DNA from: an uncultured Acidobacteriota bacterium
Lineage (GTDB): Bacteria; Acidobacteriota; UBA6911; RPQK01; JAJDTT01
Assembly (NCBI GenBank): GCA_951812665.1
Contig: CATOST010000012.1
Span: 60,868-124,867 of the forward strand
Direction of reading: 5' to 3'
DNA length: 64,000 nucleotides
Part shown: positions 15,481 to 24,254 of the stretch, in pieces
Layout: every line of letters starts with the position of its first letter
Numbering within the stretch: position 1 is the first letter of the stretch
The notes under the pieces: model-generated
Told to the model about the DNA's origin: nothing
The model's input: only the letters and a program-made list of their open reading frames with translations
The model's database searches: none
Position numbers and translations under genes: made by a program

Positions 15481-17046
15481 ATGCACTCACATCGTTGTTT
15501 GATTGCCGCGAAAAGATGTATCGATGTACCGGGAGGCACGCAAAGATTTCGCCTTCTGGTGATGGGATTCTTGCTGACATGGGTTTCAACCGGATCCGGT
15601 TTGGCTACAGGCGACAATGACTGGCGTACCCTGCTGCTTCGGGAACTATCGAGTACCTACTTGGAGGAAGAAGTCACGCCCGACCCCACCGCCGAGGAAC
15701 GCCAACGGCGGCTGGATCGCCTCTTTCGAGAGCTGGGTCATCGCATGGCGCAATCGGGTGTCAGCGCGGTACCGGTTCGTCACATAGCGAGCCTCGCGCT
15801 TCTCGGGGCCGAGGTACCGGGCTCCGACGGTCGGACGTCCACGACATCCGACGTCGACAAGGCGGCCCCCCGGAAACCTGATCCGGAGCCCTCCCCAGAA
15901 GATTCTCTCCAGGCCAGGAGCTTGACCAAGGGTCAGGAAGGTTTTCGCCAAGCCATCGAGCAGTTCCAGGAGTTGCCCATCTCGGAGCGGATGGTCATGA
16001 CCGGCGACGTGACCTCGGGGGTTCAGATGGCCACGGTACCTGGAGATTCGCCAGATCTGACGTCGGTTTTTGGAAGGACACGTGTGAACTTTACCTTGAG
16101 AGCACTGCCGGCTCGAAGCCAGGTCTGGGACGAGGGCTACTTCTTTCTCCAGATCGGTGCTGCGGGGGGACCCTTCGACAGCTCGGTGGTGGGCGGTCCC
16201 GAGTCGTTCAGCAGTTTCAACGACGTCGCCAGCGACCGCAGCCGATTCAACGAGCCGATCGCCCGAGGCAATCTCTATCTCGGCAAGGCATTCTACGAGC
16301 AGGGGCTCCGGTGGGGTAACAGCCGCCTGAGCGCGAGAGCTGGAGTGCTCGACATCTCGGACTACTTCGATACCAACCAATTCGCCAACAACGAGGTGCG
16401 GCAGTTCGTCAACAGTGCCTTCGTAAACGGGGCCGCCTACAAGACCGGAGTCGTCGCACCGGGACTGGTCGGAGAATATGAGCGGCCACTGAGTTATGAC
16501 CGGCTCCGCGGGGTCGCGTTTCGAGTCGGTTACGCTGTTTCCAGGACCGAACGAGCCTTCACCTCTCCCCTTTGGACGACCGAGGCGGAACTGAGGACGG
16601 TCCTCAAGAACTACCCGGGTCACTGGCGTTTGGGCATGACGCTTGGCAACGTGGCTGGTGAAGGGGGCGTGCGCGGAATCTACGTGAGTGCGGACCAGTG
16701 GGTCAGTCCGAGGGTCGGCGTATTCGGACGCTACGGCATTGGAAATTCGGGTCCGGGGGCGCTCGTCTTCGGGCCGGTACGGACATCGTATTCGGGAGGG
16801 ATTCAGTGGCGGTTTGCTGCTGAAGGCGTCCAAGACTCGGCCCTGGGTCTCGCCTTCTCCCAAGCGTTCGGGATCAGTGACGCGGAGTCACCAGCCTCCG
16901 AGAAAGTGTTGGAGGCCTACTGCCGGTGGCAGGTCACACGAAATTTCGCCTTCACTCCTGATTTTCAGCTGGTCTTCGGTTCAGGTGGAAGATCGGCCAA
17001 GGGAACCCATGGAGTGGTCGGAGCTCGGGTCCATGTGAGCTTCTGA
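15481..17046 (+). CDS. OprB-like carbohydrate-selective porin
   Basis: Outer-membrane beta-barrel protein of 521 residues. ATG 15481 is chosen over upstream in-frame codons because GAGGAAA lies at 15468-15474. A signal peptide (LLVMGFLLTWVSTGSGLA) is followed by a helical, charged N-terminal region (residues about 40-150) with an EF-hand-free linker. The barrel then shows repeated amphipathic strands, including NLYLGKAFYEQGLRWG, LSARAGVLDISDYFDTNQF and GIYVSADQWVSPRVGVFGRYG, as in OprB porins. The final residue is Phe (VHVSF), the BAM recognition signal. It converges with the SLC12-like transporter. Substrate unknown. Confidence 0.75.
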   Translation: MHSHRCLIAAKRCIDVPGGTQRFRLLVMGFLLTWVSTGSGLATGDNDWRTLLLRELSSTYLEEEVTPDPTAEERQRRLDRLFRELGHRMAQSGVSAVPVRHIASLALLGAEVPGSDGRTSTTSDVDKAAPRKPDPEPSPEDSLQARSLTKGQEGFRQAIEQFQELPISERMVMTGDVTSGVQMATVPGDSPDLTSVFGRTRVNFTLRALPARSQVWDEGYFFLQIGAAGGPFDSSVVGGPESFSSFNDVASDRSRFNEPIARGNLYLGKAFYEQGLRWGNSRLSARAGVLDISDYFDTNQFANNEVRQFVNSAFVNGAAYKTGVVAPGLVGEYERPLSYDRLRGVAFRVGYAVSRTERAFTSPLWTTEAELRTVLKNYPGHWRLGMTLGNVAGEGGVRGIYVSADQWVSPRVGVFGRYGIGNSGPGALVFGPVRTSYSGGIQWRFAAEGVQDSALGLAFSQAFGISDAESPASEKVLEAYCRWQVTRNFAFTPDFQLVFGSGGRSAKGTHGVVGARVHVSF

Positions 17047-17070
17047 CTTCAATTCGGACGCATCCACTGC

Positions 17071-19333
17071 TCACTCGATCACAATGGATTCGGAGGCGTG
17101 GACGAAGAGCACGTCGTTCGCTCCGCCGAAGACACGAAGCGACTGCTCCGCCTTTTCCGACTGGAGGGCGCCGGCGGTCAGCCCCGCGATGACGAGATCG
17201 GCCTTGGACGACCGGTCCGACACCTCTTGCTCCAGGTCTTCCTGCGTCGCGCAGCAGACTGAAGTGACGTTCTGTCTGGAGATCGGAAGCCGGCCCACCG
17301 TCACCATGTTGGAAAGATTGTGCGTCTCCCGTTCGGCGTGTTCCGAGTCGAGGCAGGCGAAGAATCGGATCTGGGCCCGCCTCCATTCCGGGTGCCCCAC
17401 GATGATGTAGGCCAGCAGCAACATCAGCGGAGCGTTCGACAGGTTGTCCTCGGTCACCCAGATGTGGATGGAGGACCGGTAACCGAAACGGTACTTGGCG
17501 GAACGCAATACGAGGACGTTGAACTGCGACTCGGCAGCGAGACGCGCACCCCGTAAGGTTTCTTCGATTTCTTCCGGATGCTCTCTATCGAATTCCAGCA
17601 GGACACAGTTGTTGGGCAGTCCCGAGATGCCCGGCATCTGAAGCGTTTGGGCCAGCGCCATGTCGAAGGAAGGAGAGATGAGGGAGTCCACGAAAATACC
17701 GGCACCGCTGATCTCGCTTCGCTCAATCAGCTTGCCCACGTGGGCCCGGGCCTGGGTCTCCCCTGCGAAGGTGTAGTCTCCTTGAAAGAACTGGATGAAA
17801 TGCCCGAATCCGTGGCGATGGCTGATCCAGCGCATCAGGTCGAAGTGGCCGAGTCTCCGTTCCCCGAAACGGGTCACCGCGACGATCGACGGACGCCATC
17901 CTCCTTCCGACTTCTCCACCTGGTTCTTCTGCAGAGTGATCTGGAGGCGCCGGGTCAGTTGGAACATGGTGCCTTGGAAAATCGCCGTCAGGTCGCGCTC
18001 CCCCTTGCGGGTTCGACTCAATCCGTAATAGGCCGCCACCATCAGCGAAATCGCCAGGAACGCGTAGAGTACGTTCATCTGGATCATCATCAACCCGCAC
18101 ATCACGGCTCCCAGAAGGGACAGGTACCAGCGGGAATGGAAGGTGGGACGGTAGGAGGGATTGCCGGCGAAATATTCCAGGAATGAGACCGTGCAGAGGG
18201 CCCCGTAGGTCACCATGAAGAACATGCTGAGGATCTGTGCGATGAAATCCACGCCTCCGCCGACCACGAACAAGATCGCAATAACGCCCGTTACGTACGT
18301 CGCAGAAATGGGTTCGCCCGTTCTGCCACGGACCCGCCTGAGGACACGATTCAGTTTGGGAATGGGGAGCACGTTGTCCCGGGCCAGCGCCTGAAGCGTT
18401 CGGGGAGCCACCAGGATCGAACCCAGGGCAGAGGAGAAGGCGGCAGCACCCAACCCCACGTAGATCGCCGGGCCCCAGAGGGCGATCTTTGCCAGGATGA
18501 ACTGATCGGAGGCGAGTGCTTCCGGGGGTGGCGCTCTGGGCGAGCTTGATCGCGACCAAGGCGTAGACGACCATGCCGGCCAGCGTCGCCCCGATGGTGC
18601 CTAGCGGAATACTCTTCTGGGGATTCTTCAGGTCACCGGAGAGCCCAAGGCCGGCGATCATACCCGTGAAGGCGGGGAAACAGGTTGCAAAGACAATGCT
18701 GAAAGAGTCACCGCCTTCGATTCGAGTTGTGAGATTCAGCCCGTCGGGCCGGATCGATTCTGGCCCTTGTCCCAGGAGGAACGCCGAGATCGCTACCCCC
18801 AGGATCACACTGACGACCCAGAGCACGCCGACTCCCAGCTTGGCCCCAACGGTAAGCATCATCACCACCAGCAGGAGCGTACAGGGAAGGCTGATCCAGC
18901 GGGGGTCGGGGTTCACTTCGTACGTCGCTGCGGCCCATTCGGAGACGGGGTCGAACGCTTCCGCGAACGCGACCAGATAGAAAGCGACCGAGATCGCTTG
19001 CGACAAATACAGTGCAATCCCGATGGCGCCTCCGATGTTGGTGCCGAAGGAACGGCTGATGATGTAGTACGCACCGCCGCCGGCCACACGGCGGTTGGTG
19101 GCGATTTCGGACACGGCGAGGACGGTGGGGATGGTCACCAGATGTCCGATCAGGATGATCATGAGGCTGCCCCAGAGGCCGACATGGCCGACGGCGTAGC
19201 CGAAGCGCAGGAAGAGGATCGCCCCCAGGATCGTGCTGATCGATGCCAGGAAAACCGGAGCCGTGCCGAACCCGTATCCTGCATCGGAGGGTGGGGCGGC
19301 GCTCGTAGCAGCCGGTCGCGGGTGTTGAGCCAT
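17071..19333 (-). CDS. SLC12-like cation-chloride cotransporter / APC permease (frameshifted)
   Basis: Inner-membrane secondary transporter of about 750 residues. The N-terminal half has about ten membrane helices beginning FGTAPVFLASISTILGAILFLRFGYAVG, close to bacterial members of the cation-chloride cotransporter branch. The soluble C-terminal half (from about 17950 down) contains GAGIFVDSLISPSFDMALAQ-like segments typical of the SLC12 regulatory tail. The frame breaks at a run of five Gs (18524-18528); shifting one base there restores continuity (SATP to EALASDQFILAK). ATG 19333 is preceded by AAGGAG and overlaps the stop of the MscS remnant. Both genes concern ion and osmotic balance. 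Confidence 0.75.
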
Positions 19334-19866
19334 CACAATAACTCCTTCAAAGACTCGGTGCCGGGTTCCCGGCAGCTTGTCCCTCCGCTTGGATCCGGGT
19401 CATTTCCATCGTTCCCGTGGGCCGGCTGGTCAATAACGCTCTTGGCCACCGAACGCAGGTCGAGGTCACCCTGCGGGAACGGCATCTCGATCCCTATCTT
19501 TCTTGAGGGTGGCAGACAACGCAAAGTACGGATCACTGGAGATGATCTCGGGGGTCGTCACTTGCCTTTGGGTCCAGACTCTCAACTCCAAATCGAGGGA
19601 ACTGTCACCGAAACCAGTAAAGATGACATCCGGCGCCGGACCGGCGAGAATGCCCGGATGTTCTCCGGCGACGCGAAGCGGCACCGATCACATTTGCTCC
19701 GGATCGCTCCTTTAGGATACTCCCCACGGAGGGTTGATGCGGACGTTCCGGTCATTGGCAGTCCAATTCGTCACCCGTCCCTCGATGCATTCGGAGTTGG
19801 GAACGATCATGACGACGTTGTCGTTCGTCCGGACCCAGGTCGCTCTCGATTGCCGGACTGAAACCA
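19333..19866 (-). pseudogene. Truncated MscS-type mechanosensitive channel remnant
   Basis: Pieces in two frames match the conserved beta domain and C-terminus of small-conductance mechanosensitive channels. ATWVRTNDNVVMIVPNSE and GRVTNWTANDRNVRIN (about 19745-19855) are followed by a stop, then GEHPGILAGPAPDVIFTGFG, DSSLDLELRVWT and SSDPYFALSATLKK, and in another frame IGIEMPFPQGDLDLRS. At least two frame changes, a TAA and a TGA interrupt it, and the membrane helices are missing, so it is probably truly dead. Its last reading frame runs into the transporter start (TGATG). The 375 bases upstream (19867-20241) hold no gene I can support. Confidence 0.75.
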
Positions 19867-20241
19867 GGGGAGTTGGTGAAGTAAAATGCTTCTCAGGCTG
19901 GCTCTTCCTCCGGCATAGGACGAGTTGGCTCAGGGCCTGTCGAGTGCGTCACCACTCGGCAGGCTCGACTACGGAAACTCAAGAGTACCGCAGGGGAAAA
20001 TCAGGAACAAGAAAACGACTTGCTGAGTTGTTGAATCAAGCGATCTGCATCGCTTGGCGTTGCACGCCGATGCGCCAATCTGTCTCCCTTCCGGACTATT
20101 CCCGTCGGTTCATCGCCGCAGTTTCCACGCTTTTCCTCCGGCACGACACCAATCGATGTGATTTTTCCGCTGGAATGGGCTCACCGAGCGCGGGACTGGC
20201 CTCGGCGGCTGGATTGCTGATCGTCTCTCAGATCTCCACGA

Positions 20242-20561
20242 ATGGGGTTTCCCTTCCGCGAAGTGACCGGAGCCCCGGAAGAGGACAAGAACGTCTGCAT
20301 CGAGATTGAACTGCATGCGTTGGACGGGGAGCTGGAAGGCGCCGTACGCGCCGATACCAGGATCTTCAGCGAAATCGGTACCTTCACGGATCTGTACCCC
20401 TATCCGGTCGGTGTTCCGAGCGGCACGCAGGGAAGTGCAGATTGCTGCCGCTGGGGTCAGCGCCCGGTACGTGGGGAGTCGCGGAAATAACGCTCCGGGA
20501 TCGGGCGGAAAACGCCAAGCATTACGACTTCACCGAAATCATCCACTTCGATGTGGAATAG
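20242..20561 (+). pseudogene. Degenerate C-terminal fragment of an unknown protein
   Basis: On the plus strand a reading frame reads PEEDKNVCIEIELHALDGEL, then TRIFSEIGTFTDLYPYPVG. Near 20430 it shifts, and the other frame continues PLGSAPGTWGVAEITLRDRA, then HYDFTEIIHFDVE and a stop at 20561. The sense of the text across the shift suggests one beta-rich domain. The N-terminal part cannot be found upstream. Its end overlaps the reading frame of the cyclase gene on the other strand. The family is unknown to me. Confidence 0.45.
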
Positions 20562-22321
20562 CGGGACTCACCGGCGAGCGTTGCAAACCGTCCCTTGTGT
20601 AATTCCCCCTGGTCAGGTCCCCGTTTAATAAACCGCAATCGCTCGGCCGAACCGCCGTGGGCTCCCTCCAGCCTGGGCGCGGCGAAGATGAAGTACGACT
20701 TGGGCGGCATAGACCCGACGCGGGTCAGGTACTCGACGCCCACCAATCCGCGGCTGCCCAGAGCCCAGTAGGTCATGACGGCGTTCTTGGGATCGACGCC
20801 TCCCAGCGTCGGGCCGTCCGTCGCCACGCAGCGGATTCCCCGGTCCGCCAGGTACCGGATGGCCTCCGCTCCCGGCGCCGGCCAACCCTCCCGCTTCCCG
20901 TTGAGCGGGTCCGCCATGCACGCCTTGTCCTCCGGGTACGGCTTCAGGTAGACGTCGCTGTACCCGCTGTGGAAGATGACCAATTCCCCCGGTTTGAGCT
21001 CGCCGGACCGTTTCTCGTACTCCCGGATGTCTTCCGCCCGGATGACGGGGGAAGCCGGCCAGTCGGACTCGCTCGTGGAGCCGATCAAGTGCTTCACGTC
21101 GATGACGCGGGCCCAGCCGGCGGTCTGGGATAGAGGCACCTTTTCGGTGGTGATGTCGCTGAACCCTCTCGGTCCGTAGCTTTTCTCGTATTCACTCAGC
21201 CACTCCCTCACCTGCGGGGAGTAGCCCCCGGGGTCGAATCCTTCCCGGGGCAGGGCATAGGCGGGAGGCACCAAGTGCGTGCCTACATGGCTGTCGTAGG
21301 CGCGTTGGTGTTGCGCCGGAATATACGGAAGAGGCAGCACATGCTGGTAGTAGCGATAGCGGGAATTGCCGGCTCCGGGACCGGGCCACCAGACCGGCAG
21401 GTCCTCGGAGAGCTGGACGGAAAGGTCGATGACCCTGTGCTTGCGCGCCCTTTCGATCAACCACGGAGCGAGAGGTTCCCCCACGATGCCGAAGGCCCGG
21501 ACCTCGGCGCCGATGCCCCCTCCGTGTTTGGGCGGCAGCTGGAGGTAAACGGCTCCCGTCGCCGGGAGTTGGTCCAGATTCCGGGCCCCTTCCGTCCAGA
21601 GCATTCCGTATTTCAGACCGGCGCCATGGGTTTCCATGGCACCCGGGGGGCGGAAGCGGTCCATGCTGGGACTGTCGATGCCCGCGGTGAGAACGCCCCG
21701 GCTTCCCACGTAGTCCATGGTCTCGGCATCGGGCCCCGGCCAGGCCGTTTTCTCGCCCGCCGCGACCTGAGCCACGAAACCCAGTCCCTCGGGCAACGGC
21801 TTGAAGTACTTGTCGTTGTAGCCGCTCCGGAAGAGGACCACGTCGCCGGGGCCCAGGGGCCGGTGACGCTGCTCCCAATCCACGACGTGCTGTTTGCGGA
21901 TCAGGGGACTGTGTCCGATTGGAGCATCGTCCAGCAGGGGGCGCACGTCGATGACGCAGGCCTCCCCCAGGAATTGCCAGACCGGCACCTTTTCGGGCGT
22001 GATCTTGGCTATCTCCCGGGGAACCGGACCGTGAGCGGGAGAATCGAACTGGGTCCCGGTGTTCTCGTCGATGGTGATGATGTCGCTGTTGTAGGGGCCG
22101 CGCGGGCCGATCTTGAGGTAGTGGTTGATATGGAAGTAGGGAAAGATGTCCGGCCAGTTCACCGGATATTCCTGGGAGACCAGCAAGGTGAGGTCCAGGA
22201 ACCGGACATCTTCCCCGGCTCCGGAGACTTCGCCTGGCGGCGCCAAGGAAGCCAGCGCCATCGATACAAGTAGCACAATCACTGCGCTCCATCCAATTCG
22301 ACTGGGAGATAGTGCTTTCAT
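20522..22321 (-). CDS. Secreted double-domain cyclase-family (kynurenine formamidase-like) protein
   Basis: A protein of about 570-599 residues with an N-terminal membrane/signal segment (WSAVIVLLVSMALASLA). It carries two cyclase-family (PF04199-type) domains in tandem, about residues 40-290 and 295-570. The metal motif is normally H-x-GTH-x-D-x-P-x-H. Domain 1 has N-x-GTQ-x-D-x-P-x-H and domain 2 has H-x-GTH-x-V-x-P-x-Y, so each keeps only half of it. The frame as read ends at 20522, but a one-base shift near 20655 gives the family-like end GRAIAVY and a stop at 20625, which I think is the true end. Its ATG overlaps the upstream CRTAC1 stop (ATGA), so the two are an operon. Confidence 0.78.
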   Translation of the reverse strand: MKALSPSRIGWSAVIVLLVSMALASLAPPGEVSGAGEDVRFLDLTLLVSQEYPVNWPDIFPYFHINHYLKIGPRGPYNSDIITIDENTGTQFDSPAHGPVPREIAKITPEKVPVWQFLGEACVIDVRPLLDDAPIGHSPLIRKQHVVDWEQRHRPLGPGDVVLFRSGYNDKYFKPLPEGLGFVAQVAAGEKTAWPGPDAETMDYVGSRGVLTAGIDSPSMDRFRPPGAMETHGAGLKYGMLWTEGARNLDQLPATGAVYLQLPPKHGGGIGAEVRAFGIVGEPLAPWLIERARKHRVIDLSVQLSEDLPVWWPGPGAGNSRYRYYQHVLPLPYIPAQHQRAYDSHVGTHLVPPAYALPREGFDPGGYSPQVREWLSEYEKSYGPRGFSDITTEKVPLSQTAGWARVIDVKHLIGSTSESDWPASPVIRAEDIREYEKRSGELKPGELVIFHSGYSDVYLKPYPEDKACMADPLNGKREGWPAPGAEAIRYLADRGIRCVATDGPTLGGVDPKNAVMTYWALGSRGLVGVEYLTRVGSMPPKSYFIFAAPRLEGAHGGSAERLRFIKRGPDQGELHKGRFATLAGESRYSTSKWMISVKS

Positions 22322-24013
22322 TCGGCCTCCTCGATGCGGACGATTTGATTTGCTTCAACGTTTGTCAGAACGTGGCTTCCTCCACTGGGCCAGCGGATCT
22401 CGACCCGGTCGGCGGCCGCCGCCTCACCCAGGCCGAAATGGAGCCGGAGGTCGTTCTGGGACAGGAAGCTGCCGCCGCTCCTGACACGGCCGGTCCGGGT
22501 CTTGGAGCCGGCCACGACCTTCACCCGGGCGCCGATGGCGGACCGGTTGCCGCGCCTGCCGGTGAGCCGGAACTGGAGCCAGTTCTTCCGGTTTCCTCCG
22601 TCGTTGCGCAGGAGTGTGGGAGCGTCGTCGATAGCCAGCACCAGCAGGTCCAGGTCCCCGTCGTTGTCGTAGTCGCAGAAGGCGCCTCCCCGGCTGGAAC
22701 GGACCGGCGCCTGATCCAGCTCCACCTGGCTGGTGACGTCCTGAAAACCAAATTCACCGTTGCCGCGGAACAGCAGATCGGGTTGCCGGTAGGTTTCCAA
22801 CGAGGGCTCCACCTGCGGGAAAATATGCCCATTGGCGACGAACAAGTCCAGGATTCCATCGTTGTCGAAGTCGAGAAAAAAGGTGGCCCATCCCAGGTAG
22901 GGAAGGGTGCGGGTGGCCAGTCCCACCGGCTGTGAGACCTCCTCGAACCCACCTGCTCCCAGGTTTCGGAAGAAGGGGGTAGTACTCTTCGGAGAAGGTC
23001 GTGGTGAACAGGTCGATCCGCCCGTCGCCGCCCACGTCCCCCGCGGCCACCCCCATATCCGCCTGAGCCGTCCCCTGAGCGTTGTACCCGACCCCCAAAA
23101 GCAGCGCCGTCTCCCGGAAGGTCCCGTCCTGCCGGTTCCGGTACAAATAATTGGGCCCCGCGTCGTTGGTGACGAAGAGATCGGGGAAGCCGTCGTTGTC
23201 GAAGTCCTCGAAGACCGGGGTGAATCCGTACAGGAGCTTCTCATCCTGCACGCCGGCCGCCCGAGTCACATCGGTGAAGGTGCCGTCGCCGTTGTTGCGG
23301 TAGAGGACGTCGGGCGCTCCCGTCAGCCCTTTGGGACCGCACATGACCGGGATGCCCCGGTATCCGCAGAACTCCCCTCTCAGGGGAGGGTCGTCGACGT
23401 CGAATTCCAGATAGCGCGCCACGTAGAGGTCCAGCCACCCGTCTCCGTCGTAATCTCCGAACGCCGCTCCCGTGCTCCATTCCCCGGCGCCGGCGACTCC
23501 CGCGGAGGCTCCCACTTCGGAAAAGGTCCCATTGCCGTTGTTCCGGTACAGGAGATCCCGCCCGTAGTTGGTCACGAACAGGTCGATCCACCCGTCGTTG
23601 TCGTAATCGGCCGCCGCCACGCCGTTGCCCAAGCCGGTCCCGGCGACGCCGGCCTGGACGGTCACCTGGGAGAAGGTGCCGTCCCCACGGTTGCGGAACA
23701 GGAAATTGGGTGCGGAGGCGGCGTCCTCCCGGCCCGCCATGAGCGCGGCGCTGGAGATGCCGTTGACGACGTAGAGATCGGTCCATCCGTCGTTGTCGTA
23801 GTCGATCCAGGCGCAACCGCTACCGTTCCCTTCGACGATGAATTTCTTCTGTGGCGTTCCGCAGGTGGTGACCAGGTTCAAACCGGCCTCTGGGGTGACG
23901 TCTCTCAGGATTGGCAGGGGCTGGGCCAACAAAAGGAGGGATGGCGCAAGGGTGGTCGTCAGGCCCAGGAGCGTCGCCTGGAGAGCCGGAGCGAGGGCCC
24001 GTCGTGTCCGCAT
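22318..24013 (-). CDS. CRTAC1 family protein (FG-GAP/VCBS repeats, ASPIC/UnbV domain), frameshifted
   Basis: Secreted beta-propeller protein of about 565 residues. Several FG-GAP/VCBS units are visible, each with a D-x-D-x-DG-type calcium loop (WIDYDNDGWTDLYVVN, AADYDNDGWIDLFVTN, FGDYDGDGWLDLYVAR, FEDFDNDGFPDLFVTN). The C-terminal ASPIC/UnbV domain is clear (RSAIGARVKVVAG, DRVEIRWPSGG). The frame breaks at a G5 run (22975-22979); one base restores continuity. ATG 24013 gives a signal peptide (ALAPALQATLLGLTTTLAPSLLLLAQ), whose first part is encoded by a dispersed repeat. Such proteins are common in Acidobacteriota and Planctomycetes; function is unknown. Confidence 0.82.
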
Positions 24014-24058
24014 CCCACGACCTAACCTAGCACATGCGCGAAGCAGGAAAAGGTCACC
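23971..24058. repeat. Dispersed repeat, copy 1
   Basis: About 88 bases beginning GCGTCGCCTGG and containing GAGCCGGAGCGAGGGC, highly similar to 27838-27926 with about ten differences. Here it covers the 5' end of the CRTAC1 gene and the sequence just upstream of it. Confidence 0.75.
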
Positions 24059-24161
24059 AAGTGACACGATGAGAAGGTCCAATCCTTACCGACCGGACAG
24101 ATCACGTGTCAAAAAAACTCGAAACCTTAACGCAATTAAGACACCAAGTCCAGCAAGTCTT

Positions 24162-24190
24162 TTGATTTTTCTGACAACCTCGTATATATT
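24162..24190 (+). promoter_or_regulatory. Candidate sigma70 promoter of the first TonB receptor
   Basis: TTGATT (24162-24167), 17-base spacer, TATATT (24185-24190); 65 bases upstream of the start codon, in an AT-rich patch that stands out from the GC-rich surroundings. Confidence 0.55.
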
Positions 24191-24254
24191 CCAGTGCAAC
24201 AGGTGGAAGTCGACTTCCACGCTCGCCCGGCCGCTCGCCAAGAAGGAGACGACG

